64,000 nt of DNA, taken from positions 248,001-312,000 of the forward strand of contig WIXG01000007.1 of NCBI GenBank assembly GCA_009869945.1. The letters run 5' to 3'. This document shows, in pieces, positions 26,801 to 40,700 of this stretch. Source of the DNA: Mesaphorura yosii. Lineage: Eukaryota; Arthropoda; Collembola; Poduromorpha; Tullbergiidae. The first letter of the stretch is position 1. Every line of letters begins with the position of its first letter. Under the pieces are notes generated by a model, which was given only the letters and a program-made list of their open reading frames with translations, was not told the DNA's origin and made no database searches. Made by a program: the position numbers and the translations under genes.

Positions 26801-29800
26801 ACAAGAATTTCTCCAAGGACCAAGCAGGGGCTACAAGCAGAGACTCTTAATTTAAAATCGAAGGAAATCGAAATTATTTTTAATACAAAAGAAATTAGAA
26901 AAATCTAAAATTCGAATTCTCGCTTTTCTCTGTTGTGGGTGCCTGTGCGCTTGTGATTTATGACATTTCCTTTCCCTGCTTTGTGGTTTCGTCTCCCTCG
27001 CTGTGCATTCTTTCGTCCTGCTGCCATAAATCAAGCGTTTAAAAAGGAAACCCTCAGACACTCTTTGGCAAGTGATGACAAATTCGTTCCAGTTCCACAT
27101 GATTGCCAAATGCATGCGCCGAGCTAAGTTGATTAGGAAAAATACTAAAGATGCCCGGTATATAGTGCCAACAATTCAAGTCATTTCAACGCTGACCTTA
27201 TCAAAAACACGATTCCAAGATCCAATGATTCTTGCCACAATCTACAGTTACAAATTCTGTTATTGTTTTCGAAGCGGAATAACAAATGATAACTAAATGA
27301 AGGTGATGGATTCGTATTTTGGTCCCATGACTTGACTTGTGAACCTGTGCACACATAAATGTTAAATATACGACCGGCCTGTCTGGCCACATTCACATAC
27401 GCTTATCAGCCAGTTTAGGATTATTTCATTCTCCATTCTCGAACATCGTCTGCCTGGCTAGTCCTCTCTCTTTTTCTCATGATCATCGACGTCGTAGTCG
27501 TCAAATGCCAGCTTCGCTTGAGTTGCACCGTACTTTGTTGTGACTGATTCATAAATAATGTATACGTTGTAACTCACTCATTCGTCGGCCAGGCCAGTGC
27601 GCGTCCGTACATAAAATATTACACATCATGTCCTCCGGAGTGTACGTGTAATGTAATGAAATGTGTGAGACATGACTTTTATGTAATATATGACATTTTG
27701 GACCTCTTACAACATCCCAACAACATCACATCGTCTTGTGACACGCATTACATACGTAATTAGCTACAAATTATAAATAAATACAAAAAAAATCAATCTG
27801 AAGCCCCAAGGAACCATTAATTGGTATTCATTTGCGAGTACTACTGGCAAAGATCAAGAAAAAATGCAGGCTCATCTTCGGTTCCGAGCGATACGATGAC
27901 GATGAAAAAATTCCAAGCACACTTTCAGTTGATGCCCACCGCTCGACGCGCGACGGCTCATAATTTTATGCCACTTTTTGCATTGCTCTCATGGTCAAAT
28001 TGTCGTCGGTGGGAACTTCAAGTCTATTTATAAGTATGGCCTAACAGCAGCCACGATCAGCAGACTGGCTCGAGTTTTTGTAATTCTTCGGGCCTTGCAG
28101 TATAAATCCAAGATACGAAATCAGCCGTCGGTTGTCTTGTCGTAGAACGACTCTTAATTTAATGAATTGCTGTGCATTTTACTTTGTATATGTACACGCT
28201 GCCTGCTGCAATGACCATTTGCATTTGTATTGCATTAACGATAAACCGTCCTATAAATCTGGTAGGCCTGCCTCTACAATGTACAAGATCCAACAAGTTG
28301 CTGACGTTACACATGTAAAACAATTTTAATCAATGGAATTCAATAATCTTCCTCAGGAATCTGTAATAATAGCAATAATGCCAGATTCTCATGTCTCCCT
28401 GTTTCTTTTACGCAAAGATTTAATGACCAGAGACAACGTCACAGGTGAACAAGTGCACACAAAGACAAGAAGTTTAATAGTCTGGGATTGGACAGAGCGA
28501 CGAGGACGTCGGACATTGGACAGCAAATGCCAACAGGAATCTAAGAATCTGTGAATCTGTAGTCGTCGAAGAATTTACACTTTATTATGCTGTGCTCTTG
28601 TTGATTTCTGTAAAAAAAATACTGGAATTCTTACAAGTTTCAGTAGTTCAGGTTGTACAAGTTACAAGTTACACTTGTTGCTTTTCGTCGGTGGTGGTCA
28701 AGCTTGGGAGCACAAGCACACAAGACTTGATCTCTTTTACGTATTCATGTTTCTTGTCTGCTCATTTCCGATTCTTGCGACTCTTCTCTCAATTGAGAGT
28801 CTTTATTTACATTTTTCTTTCAAATCTAAATTACGTATGCAAAAATCTTGCGTACAAAAAAACTTTCACTTAACCATAACCATATTACTAATGCAATTCC
28901 CCATGCAATACGAGTACTTCACTCCCGATTTAAATGCAGTGGACCATTTCATAACAATCTCCTTCCTGTACGGCACAATATGAAATCAGAACTCACAGCC
29001 TGTCAACCCTCCAAAGAATCTTATACTAATTAGTATCAGAACTCTCTCTCTCGCCCTCTTCTTTTCTTAGCTCGATCCCAGGCCAAAGATTTCCACTATG
29101 TCACTTTATTAAAGTACATACCAGCCCAGGTTCGTCTTGTGACTTGTCTTCTCTTGCGTTATTATTGTCATAATTTTATGCCACGCCATGCTCCTCGCGT
29201 ACATGTACCCAAATTTTATGCTGGAGTCTACATCGAAGCCAGACCGAGACCGAGAATAAGAAATTATCATTGTCTCTGCTATGTACACATGTGAGAGACT
29301 GCAAGTATGACAAAGACAAGAGACATGCATAATAATAGCTCAAGTGCATAGCGTAGGATATTTTTGACGTATTAAGAGGGCATAAAATAAGAAAATCTCA
29401 GACACGTCAAGAAATATCACTCGGTTTCATTTTCTTGGCTGCCAAACCTCGGCACAGCACAGTACGGATTTGTACGGTGGCTGATTTCGACGGTGGTAGT
29501 AATTACATATCAAAAATTATATTGTTCATCTATCTTGAGTCTTGTACCGCGACGCGTATCTTGTACCGTCACCGTACGTGTGCATATAGGATTTTGATTG
29601 TACATCAAAAAATCAACTTGGCATGAAATGAGACAACAAATTTTTCTTATAACGCAACTCCCTGAACTGTACGCATACTTCTTTCCCTGAGACTGCTATT
29701 ATTAACGAACGGTTTATTAATTAGTGCTACGACAAGAAAGTGTGTCCACATACACAATTATAATTTGTAGTCTCGTTCAACCTGCCACATTTTACATCCT

Positions 29801-32800
29801 CCTTAAATAAACCATGGCATGGCATAGATAAGGAAAGGATAAGTCCACTGCACTGCATCACAAACGCATCACATTTGATTGCATGTGTAATTTGTGTATC
29901 GTACAATTATCTGGTCTCAAAATGTAAAACGCATGTCTGTCATCAAGATTCGTAATCATACGGTTTCAAATCTTAAAAATAAGCATGTCTGATGCCTGCA
30001 ACAAGTGGCAATCATCAGACAACGATGGGTACAAGTGCACAGTCAAAACTTGGCTTGAGTTGGCTTCTACGGGACGGGACTTGCTTTGCTTGAAAATTTA
30101 AATTGTAAATAATTTGTAAAACCGCACACATAAGCTTTTCTTGGAACTACCCCACTTGTTTTGACTTGAATTTAGACAACGTTGAGCATCACCTACGAAT
30201 TTGAACCCAATTGCGAAATTAAAGTCCGTCTGGACTCTCGTCTCGTCGTCGAGCACTGTAAAATACGTTCAACTTTCGCTTGTTTGTGATTCCTGACATT
30301 TGGAGCTTGACATTCCAATTTCTCGCTAGAGTCATGTCTTCTCTAATTTCTACGATTACGATTATACTAATCACTTTCCCTAATCCAATTAGGCACTTGA
30401 CGTGACCCGCTTACGCATTCTACAATTCTACTCGAATGCGCTTGCGTGCTTCTCTTGCATGGCTTCGTTTCGTTGCATAATCACGTTAGAAAGCGGTCTT
30501 GCCTGAGCTGTGACAAATTTTTCGCGAATCGCGAATCCTTCACCTTCTACGAAAACAACTGTACCAATAGGGGAAATTGTGCGAAACGTATTGAACTTAG
30601 CACATGGCGAGTCCATTGTTTATTGTTTTCATTGTCATTCATTCATAACGCAGCGCAGTGCGTTGCCGCATTCTTCGGATGGATACATGCACACGCGTAA
30701 TGCGTACCAGATCCGAAATTACATTGTTAAACGCATCTCCCATTGTTCTCCAATGAATACGATGATCAATTGTTAATGCTGAAGACGAGAGTGTGGCTGT
30801 GGCTAGTATGAAGAAAGATTGACCTAGACTTCGTTCCGTGCATTACATGTGTACTCGAACTCGTAGACTCATACTCGGGCACAAACACAATGAATCAGAT
30901 GATAAGATGCACTTTTGGAATGCACTTCCATTGTGCTATTGTTAGTTTTTTGTCGGACGATGCACTGCGCACTGCACTCGGGAGTGATCACCTTATAATC
31001 ATCATAATCCCATTGTGCTACAATTGTTTATGGCCATTGTTATGAAATAATGCGAAAAGTGCATGTGTAAACATTGGACCTGTATACAAATACGCACTTG
31101 AGTATTATGTGCCATAAAATTTAAATGACGTTTGCAAAGCACGTCAGTCCAGGCAGTTAGTTGTTGAGTAAGGGTTGACCTTGCACGGATTTAATACAGG
31201 ACGTCACGTCAGTGAAAAGGGAACAGGATAAGATTAAGAAGAGGAAGAAGGAACTAAGGACTCAATTCAAGACCGATAATGCGTAAACGGATCAGTGCTT
31301 CTGTGTACTAAAACTTTCAAGACGTAAATGGACGCAAAGAAGACAAGATAGTAAAAGTTAGCCTTCCGTAGACGAAACGTAATAAAAACCAAAACATTCG
31401 TGCAAGGCGATTGCAGGCAACAAGTGCAAGAATCAAGATACTGAGCAAGACCAGACTATGCACAGCACTTTGGACTGCACACAAAGGAACTGCTTTTTAT
31501 CGTGCGTTTTACGACTACTACGACGCTATGATTATAAACTTGAAATGTTTCATCTCAAGTGTGAAATTGATTTACCAAATGGGACCGCTTGAGATACGAG
31601 AGAAGAGCATAGTGAAACTTGACGCAGTCTTGAAACTTGAATAACAATCACCATTAAGGAACAATCACCATGCTTATCCTCCTCATCACGTGCAGCTCAC
31701 GGCTTCGTTATTTCTAATTCATTCATTTTATTAAAGAATCTTTCCTCGTCTCTGATCGGAGTAATCGCCAGCAGCAGCGTAGCGGCTCCCTCGTTTTGTC
31801 GGAAATTTACTTAATTTGTAGGCAGTCGAATGAGTTCATAGAAAGAGACCGCAAACCCAACTCAACGTGGATTTATTTATTCGCTACGGCAATCCTCAAG
31901 AACAGTGTCCACTACCCACTGTCGACCAGCTGTCATTCATCCGTCATTATCGTTCTCGCAATTCATGAGCAATTGAACTGACCAACTTCCCGACCAGCGA
32001 CCAGCACCGCACCTGCCAGTCAATAATTGTGATACCAACAAATTGCGCCTAAATAATTCAATTTATTGCGAATCCACGAACGCGAACGGTAAACGAATTT
32101 GGCATATTTTGTCCATATTCCATCTGTCTCTGCTCAAATTCTATTATTAACCACCGCCAACTAGTCATCCAACGATTGCATGTCAAGCACAAAGAACAAT
32201 GCGACTCTCAATTCGCGAACCGCGAATGGCAAATTAAAATCATTTCCTTAATCCTTAATAAATTTTTCAAACCTCCGCAATCACGACCACGACAGAACGG
32301 AAAATTGTACGAGCGTGGAAACCTCGTCCAACCAACATTTTGCATACTCGACTCGCGACTCGCTGTGCAAGTGGGCCAAGTGTAAGCAAGATTTGATTTT
32401 ATGATTTGATGTGACCAACTTTGAAGGGTCCTTTATTCTGCTCGCTGGTGATCGGTGTCTGTAAAGCCACCTTGATATTAATTTTAGGTATTAGCATTAC
32501 ATGAATATTAATATCACCTATGAAATCTATACAGTAATCGCAATTGCTGCAATGCAGCGGTGAAGTGGACACTGAGGTCAAGCATTAAATTCAACACATT
32601 CAAGAAATTATTCAAGTCATTCTTCACTGACCAAGCTCAAAAAACAGTTAATAACGTGACGGACGACGCATGCTCGTGTACGTGATACAAGTTGGCAGAC
32701 TGCGGCTCGTTGGATTGAAACTAAAAGCAAAACATACGTGCACGTCGCGCTGCTTAAACCTTAAAGGTTACTAATTTAATCTGCGTTTGCGTTCTGCCTT

Positions 32801-35800
32801 ATCTCGAAAACTTTCATTACGTTTGTCGTGAAATCTTATATGCTACGGTAATTGTCGACAAGGTCAGGTCACAGTTAAAGGAAGCCAGCAGCCAAGCCAG
32901 AAACACGTCATCCGCACCGTGGCACAGAGAAGCGTGGAAATCTCAAGAGCGCAAGCGCGAAGAAGTCAATTTGCAATTTTAAAATTTGATACTTTGTTTG
33001 AAGAGGATATGGGAAAGATTCTATGGACGATGTTTTTACTCTACTCTCTGCGCGTAATTCGCTAATATCACTAATATTGAATTAATCCCAAGCTTTGCCG
33101 TAGTGCAAGATTTTTTCTCCTCGAAAATAAGTTGGGTGTGCTATTCAGTCTGCCTCCGCCGCTGCGCTGTGTTGTCGAGTAAGGAGGAACACGAACACGT
33201 GTAAAGCTATTAAATCACACAGTCCACTGATTTTCAATTAATTAGGTACCTGCGTACTCCCGACGGTGCAGTCATGGCATGCGTGTTGTTTTGGACTTTT
33301 ACGAGAGAACACACTTTTAGGTCAATTTCTGTACTCTCTCCTCATTCAAGCCACAAAAATATGCAAAATAACACGCGATGTGCTGTACGTACATGTAAAC
33401 GCATGTTGTAAGCAAATAGTTTGGTTTTATCTTCAAAAAAATGTCTGAACCGCATGCAAGTGATAGTAGGAAATGTTTCGGCTAATTTCGACAAAAAACA
33501 AAGACGGACAAGGTGTCAACTAATTAAATGCTTAATGATGGCAGTGACGGTGAACAACTGCTTTAAGGAAGTGTGCAGCTTATCGATGCTGCTCGAGGAA
33601 TTTGAAGGTCGGCATCTGGAAACGTGCTCTCAATGGCGAAAGGCCCGGCGTTGGGGCGGCGCAGTCTGAGCACCTTGGGGAACGAATGCATGAGAGAGGA
33701 TGAGTGCCACGCATTTGCCGCTTTTAGCTTTTATGGCTGATTTAATTACCAGCATCAACTTTTAAAGATCGTGTGCAAATTTCTTTCACATTGAGACGGG
33801 GGCTCGACTGAGTTGTTTACGAATCTAAATTCTATTTTTACAACTGGGCAATTAGGATCAAGTGTGGAACACAAAATAAGGCGATGACGCACAGACGTAT
33901 TAAAGTGGCACACTTTGCAATATTGCAACGGGGAAGTTGTCTCAGAATACCCCACCATGCCTTTTAAAAAATTGAGACTCGTAGAATAGAAGCATGGAAA
34001 GAAAATCGTCGGTTCGCGTTCGCCCGTCCAAACTGCTGAGGCTTTGCATTCCTTTGCATTTGTGGGCTGTCATTACAAAAATATTTCTAGAATTCTGACA
34101 TTTTGACATTGACTACTGACATTTGAATCCACTCTTATTTTTTGCCACTCTTGGTCCTTATCTTAATGAATTCTTAATTTAGTTAATGCTGAGATGGGAG
34201 AAATAAAGACAAAAGACACATTACAGGCTCATTTTCCGACAGAGATTATCAGCAGAAGCCACTTCAACATTTCATCCAGTCAGTAATCCCAGTCACAAGG
34301 TAGCTTTAACAAGATAGACGCTACACGCTAAAAGCCACCAAGACATTTGGCTTGTGAAGTCGTCTCATAACTTAAGCGACCTGACTACTTAACCAAAATT
34401 ACAATGCAAACCTATGAAAGCCTCCCGCTGTGCCGAAACTCAAATAAAATATTTCATTTCTTTTGAGGCAATTTTTATAGTCTTTTAAGCTTGACTTTTG
34501 TACTTGTGCACTGCCTACCAACACTCCGAGCCACTTGTTCTTCGTTTCTTAGAATCGCTGTTAAATTTCTCAATCGAACATAAATCATCGAGAAGCGAGG
34601 GATGCGTGCGTGTGTGAGTCGTCGTAGCCGTAATCAGGCAATTAACAGCCCAGAGTGTCACACATGGTCAAAGGTCACAAGAAGCAGACAGCAAAGACAC
34701 CAGTCTTTATTTTTTTACGATGCCGGCCTGCAACGGGAAGTAATAACTCAAAGTTAGTTTCGATTTCAACCGTTGCGTTGCAGAATGACATGAACATGAC
34801 ATGGTTTGATGTTCCACTCAGATACCAAACATATTACGTGAAGTAGCCATAGACATTCTTACCTTGGCACGCTTTTGGTGAAGGTTGACTCCATGCAAGC
34901 GTAAAAAGACATACGAAAGGCGTAAGAATTATAAAAATGTTACATAGACAAGTGGAAATGGGGAAGGAATGCACCTTTCAGCAAATATTACGATTCTGTG
35001 AGTATTTATGAAAACAGAATTGAGCTTGGGCATTGGGTCAGGGCGGTTAGCCATCACAAGATACGAGGACGTGATTGCGATGCTTCGTGCTTTGCGTGGA
35101 AGTATTCCGTTGGCGTTGGCCGTTGTGTAATGCGCTGGCATGCGACATTGTGAACAGTTTTACGACAAAATTAATAAAAATGTTTAAAATTGGATTTTAT
35201 ACGGCTTGTAAATGGAATTTTTTGATTCATTGCCAAGTTTCAAGCCCAACACTTCGTCACCTGCCTCGGCTCCTTCGCAAAATGACGCATACACCAGACA
35301 GGCTTAAGGTTTTGGTTTCGATTGCTGTCATTACGCTAAATAGGCAACGCCAATGCACTACGCACGGGCAAAGATTTTAGTGGGAGAAATGTCAATGTCA
35401 AACCAGACATGAACTGGACATTGTTTTCTTGTCTTGTCGTAAGATAATGTAAGTAAATGCATTTAGCATTTAGCCAAGGCATGCCAGACTGAGCAAGAAT
35501 GAGAAAGGGCTTAAAGAAACTACAAACCAGTTTCACAAGAATCAATTAATATAATATAAATGTACATGGACAAAGCATTATGCCTGCCTGGCTCGGATGT
35601 TGATGGCTCAGGCTCGTTCATCGTATCTTTATAAGTTGACACATGCAACACCTCTTGTCATCAGGGATTTGCCCAATCCTCGAATAGAAACATCAAAATA
35701 TCCTAAATTAAGATTGACTTGTATTTATTTAAATAAAAGGAAATGTGAACCTGTGCTAATTAATCTTGTGCCATGTGAAAGAGTCTCGGAAGTTTACAGA

Positions 35801-37704
35801 ATTTTTTCTCCCTGCGCTTGGGTCTTGTACATGGCACGTATTTTAACGGTGTATTCAATCACTGTGCTGTGCTCCGGCCAATAGCTCATGGTGCTGCACA
35901 ACATGCGTAAATTACGACCGGCCGCCGTCGTCAGCTCGACCAGCAAAGCGTCCTGGGAACTCGTACGCGCAGCCGTGCCGTAAGAGGACGAGTATCGCCT
36001 ACTCATAAAATTAATTATAGCCTGTGCTGTCTGTGCCCAATTGCTATCATTATGTAAGGCTGAATGACATATGAAACTGTTAGTCTACTGTAATCTCATC
36101 AGCGCTGAGCAGCGTCCCGTGTATTCCAATAAAACGCAAATAATGGCGTTTGGCTGTGGGAAGTGAGCCAGTGACTGGACGCGCAGAAACAAGCACATAC
36201 GTTTTAATTTGATGTGGTGGAATTTGTAATTTAGGAATTTTACGTCGAAATTGTGCGTTTATTGGAGATAAAATCCGCTTGCAATTATTTAGTTCAGTAA
36301 CTACCGGGTGATCGATCGCAACTGCATCGCACTTGTCTCATCGAATTGATTCGTCGCCGGATGCGCTTCAGAAAGATTTCATTTCGGTACTAAATCCAAG
36401 GCAAACATTACAGTTGCATAGCGGGGCCTACCGGCGTTTCAATTCAAAGTTCGAACTTTTCGAAAGCAAGCCTTCGATAAGTCATTGAATCGTCTAATTT
36501 CCAGATAAACGCGCTATTTGCTAATTTAGTACTCAGGTCAGGTTAAGCGTACGCACACTTGATCAATTTTAATTTAAATGTCAGCGATTTACATCACAAT
36601 GCGATTTCTGCTCAATCTGAGCACAATATGTATTGCCAATTTCCTTGGATTGACAAAATAATACACACAAACACTCCTCACGCATTTGCAAATCTTCAAT
36701 TTGGGGTTATTTGAGGATAATGATTTGTGCTAAATTCAATATACTGCTGCTTCCCTGATTCAGAATAACTTATCGTGTCATTCGCACATGCCCGGATTCC
36801 AGAGTACATTAGCACAATTGTGGACTTCACACGTATCATTTCGATTCTCACGTTCCAATGTCCGTGTGTCTGAGCATGCAAGATGATTTCAATTATCGCA
36901 AAATAAACAGAAAGAGTTCATCATTCTCGCAATGGAAATGTGGGTTGTATTTTAAAGGAACTCATGCAATGACATGCAGACGAAGCAGCAAGAGAGGTCA
37001 AACAGCTTCAGCCAAAACAAATGAAGCGAGCAAAATATTGAATGATTCCGCTTACCGAGCATTTTGCTTAAGTCAGCGTTGTGCAGATCGGGATTCTCAT
37101 CTGCCAGCCTTTTCCGCTCAACTTTGGCCCAGACCATGAATGCGTTCATCGGACGACGGATTCTGGCTTCTTTCTTTGCCTTGTCCATTGCGTGCTGCGA
37201 GAGCTGCTGAGATTGGTGTGGCTGTGGCTGGGATGTTTGATGGTGGTGGTGGTTTTGGTGGAGAAGTCCGCCGTTGCTTCCTAGCATATGATGGTGACTA
37301 CCCGCGCCGATGAGACCGTGCCCGCCTTGAGGATGATGGGCGATGGTTGCGGAAGGTGAACCGGCCAGAGCGTGGCTCAACAGTCCTCCGCCGCCTCCTC
37401 CGATGTGCACAGCACTGGACGGTGGTGATGTCCTTGATGGAAGTGACCAGTCATCCATCGCAAGCAGTCCATGCCCGCCGCCACCACCGCCACCCGCATG
37501 ATGCAAATGATTTGCATGGAGTTGGCTGTGTACACCTACACCGCCTCCGAGATGAGTGTAGAGCCCGTGCCCGTACGCTTGTTCATACCCGCTTCCACTG
37601 CTGCTGTTGCTGTTACTATTCCCACCGCGCATGGTCACTCCGCCTGAGAGAGTGCCCGGCGAAGACGATAGCAATTGTCCAAATCCTGTGAATTCACTCT
37701 CCAT
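5838..37704 (-). CDS. Sox15: SoxF-class HMG-box transcription factor (insect Sox15-like), three coding exons
   Basis: Coding exons are 37704-37056, 7478-7155 and 6979-5838. All junctions are GT-AG and phase 1, and they join to 2115 nt (704 residues). The start ATG (MESEFTGF) opens the first exon. The HMG box spans about residues 181-253. It begins [12 protein letters not shown], and intron 1 splits it just after SKMLG; it resumes KKWRSLTP and ends [15 protein letters not shown], with a basic nuclear-localisation stretch. SoxF proteins share this box and also the [10 protein letters not shown] motif seen at about residues 368-377. The N-terminus is rich in Gly and His; residues about 437-520 carry Gln/His tracts. 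IKVE (about 627-630) fits a SUMO acceptor site. LEQYEQF (about 589-595) only weakly recalls the vertebrate SoxF beta-catenin motif. The protein should bind DNA in the nucleus and control development. Drosophila Sox15 acts in external sense organs and wing; any role here is inference. Non-coding 5' exons are not visible. Confidence 0.9.
6980..7154 (-). other. Intron 2 of the SoxF gene (175 bp)
   Basis: On the minus strand the donor is CACG|GTAAGA and the acceptor is TTTTCTCCAG|GAAATGG. Removing the intron keeps phase 1 and joins the residues after the conserved basic tail to the long Gln/His-rich C-terminal exon. Confidence 0.85.
9208..9222. repeat. GCGTC pentanucleotide tandem repeat
   Basis: Three perfect GCGTC units lie in the Sox intron, CpG-rich against an AT-rich background. 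Confidence 0.85.
14581..14599. repeat. CACGG pentanucleotide tandem repeat
   Basis: Three CACGG units plus a partial fourth lie inside the Sox intron. The complementary unit (GCCGT x3) occurs at 22953-22967. Confidence 0.85.
18546..18560. repeat. GGAAA pentanucleotide tandem repeat
   Basis: Three GGAAA units lie in a purine-rich stretch of the Sox intron. A similar AAAAG x3 array lies at 15531-15545. Confidence 0.85.
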
Positions 37705-40700
37705 TATGATTATGTGAATTCCGCGTTCCGTTAATACTCAAGAACTATTGCAAGTCACAGACAAGACGAGACGAATGTCATTTGATTCAACTAAACGAGG
37801 AGCGTGTCTTCTGCTTAATGCATGGAGATGAGCGGAACTGCTTCTAGCATCAACGATTCTTGAATTTCGAATTGATTCAATGACTGGCCACAATTAAGTA
37901 ATTCTGGGACACTGACGAAAGATCAATCTGCTTAGTCTCACAATTTTGTCAACAAATCAGGTCAGACCACGAATTCACCGACAAACGATCCAAGTTCACT
38001 TCCCTAAACACTAAAATACAGGAAGTCTCAATTCACCTCAAACGGATCAGGGACGTCGTTCTCAAATCACGAGAACAAGCACAAATGCTTTTCCAAATTT
38101 AACAATTCGGTATTTGTATAGTTGAATAGGTTGCAAAACGGAAGGAATCGATTACCGTATTACCGATTACGATGTGACGTGATAGTTTATGATGAGCCAA
38201 GCACAAGAACCAACTCACGACTAACGTCGGCAATTCAACAATAATATTATTGTAACTCGGGTCCCAAGAGGTAAGGAGCGACTCACTTAACTTGCGAGTT
38301 ACCACTTTACCACCACCACGATCACATCATATCACGTAGGCCGCTGTGATAGGAGACGAGACGAGACGAAGTACCTAGGTGAGCGAACGTAAAAACGTGA
38401 AGTACGACTTAACGTGCAGTGTACCGTTGCTCAGCATTGGAGTTAGCAAGCACAAGACAGTATTGAGAAGTACAAACTTTAAACTTCTCTTTTAACATTA
38501 GCCAGGCACTATGATAATGGTGATGAGATGAACGTGAAATGAGACTGTACAGGTATCTGGTTCACCCTTTGTACCTATGCCATGGGCAGGGCGCGAGTGT
38601 CCAGCCCGATTCAGGTTTTGACCGTCTCCATCCCGTACGTGCGCTTTGTTTAACTTACAATCACACAAATCAAACATTGGTTATCAGAATGGCACAGTCT
38701 GTGTGGAAGGCTGCGCGAGCCGGATTGGAAGGCGCGTGGTCATTCTTCATATGGACACAAACAGTGTGTGTGCCTCATTTTATAAACAAAATGCTCAGGT
38801 CAGATCCAAAGGCCATCGGGGCATGCAGTCGATGTGTGAATGACGCACAGGCCACGGGCGCAGCCTGAGCCGAGATGTGAAACTTGCGCTCCGAACTGCG
38901 TATGACGGAATAAAATCTGGCATGACCCAGAAAAACAGCCAAAATCATTCAAACATTCTGTATTATTTAAAAACTAAACTCCGCCATGTACTGCTGCAAA
39001 GCCTCGTCTTCAACAATTGCAGTCGTTTTGTATCTAAAGCTCCTCCAGCCTGAACTGGGCTGGGCATTGGCAGATGCAGGAAATTCCTTAAAACTCGATG
39101 TGACATGCTTCAGCTGTGTTCCTTCCACTTCGCGAAGCAGGTGATCTGTTGATAAAATAACGCAGCCTTTACACCTTAATTTGGTACAAGTGCGCGTTTT
39201 TGTACTTCAAACTTTAAATACTATGAAATGAAACAGCGCCTACGGTACTAGTCTAGTCCAGAAATCGTGGGAATGAATGATATAATCAATCATGAGTTTA
39301 TAATTGACCTCATTGCCGTTGTCCGCGCGGCTTGTCCGATCTCAGTTTGCAGGCCGTCTACTAAGGACTTGTTAAACATATTGATTGAGCTCCTGGCGGG
39401 AACTTGACCACAAATTTCATAACTTTCTGGACTTCAACATTTATCACTGCTGGTCGCCTGAGTCACGTTTCAAAATGATGCGCGGAGTGCAAACTAAGGT
39501 GTGAGCCGAGTGCTAATCGATTACATGTAGTCAGACGGAGTAATCAGACACTCAGGACTCAAGGACGCTGTTGGGTCACATAAGCTTTGATCGGACTTTA
39601 CACCTGTCGCCTCAGCCACATACCATACCACCACCTAATCGTGAACCTAGTTAATAGTTTGCTTTGGTTCATGGTCATCGGTTTTTGAATTAAGAACCGG
39701 AGCAAACTTTAAGTTGTGTGTTGTGGTTGGTTCTGACTTTTCTGACGTAATTTTCGTAATCGATGAGTGGCCGTCGGTATACTCGACACTCTTGAAATAT
39801 AACCTGCAACTCAGCTTCGGTTCTATAAGTGGAGAAGCAACAGGTAGCAGTCCACAGGTGCCGCACATCAGACTTGAATTTAGTCGCGTTAGCAAAATTG
39901 TGGAAATTTTTGGCTGGAAAATACTGACGAGCTTAGGTCTCAATGAATCACCCTGAGTTAGTCGTGGATTGATTTCCGATCCTCAAGTACATTACATACT
40001 CTTTCCAGGTACGATTCCCGGCTATTACGTAAATACATAAAAGGGTATGAAATTTGAAGAGCAATGAAAATTATGCAAATCTACTCAAAATGGGAAGGCT
40101 CTGGATTAAAAGACTCAAACAGTCCGGGATAAAGAGTGAAGAGCTCGAGAATCAACCTAAATCCAGCGTGTCAACTTTAAATTATTGCAGTACGATTAGC
40201 AATAGTATAGTCCAACTTCTGTCCGTGTCTAGTACGCAACGCTCGTAAAGTCGACGTATAAATGTGTAAAGAATTCATCGTTGTACCACCAAAGAAAGTT
40301 CTAGATTATATGTCTCAATTTTATTTTTGTACGCATATTTCTACATTCCCCATGGCAGGCAGCCGGCGCCAGGCACGGAATAAAACGACCCCATCATAGC
40401 TCATAGCTCATCACGTCAAGGTCTCGCAAATCTGAAGCAATGCGCAATGTCCACGAATGCTTGTATTTTTAAAACACTTAAATGTTCCAGCAGACGGGCC
40501 TTGAGTGTCTGAGGCGATCGAGACTCGTGCTTTACATATTGTGCCATTTCAGTGTGGAAGGAAAGGAAGTTTTATGATGGGTGCAAGTGTGTGGTTATAA
40601 AGACAGGAATTTTTGTAAGAAAACTGCTCAATAAAGCATGAAGAACAGAACTCTGTTCAATTGATGTGTTATCCCAAACCATCCCCATGCCCGTCGCCTC

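Larger units (their letters stand above)
7479..37055 (-). other. Intron 1 of the SoxF gene (about 29.6 kb), no nested gene seen
   Basis: The donor is GTAAGC just inside 37055 (minus strand) and the acceptor is TTGTAG ending at 7479. The intron interrupts the HMG box after SKMLG. I checked the open frames inside; none shows family features, credible neighbouring exons or good codon quality. The longest, such as 15049-15453 on the plus strand, are within what chance allows in this much sequence. The DNA is AT-rich with short homopurine, TCG/ACG and pentanucleotide repeats. An intron this long in a developmental regulator is a plausible home for enhancers, but no specific element can be assigned from sequence alone. 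Confidence 0.8.

Noticed and set aside
37081-37691. Plus-strand open frames opposite Sox exon 1
   Set aside because: They are antisense shadows of the Gly/His-rich Sox N-terminus.
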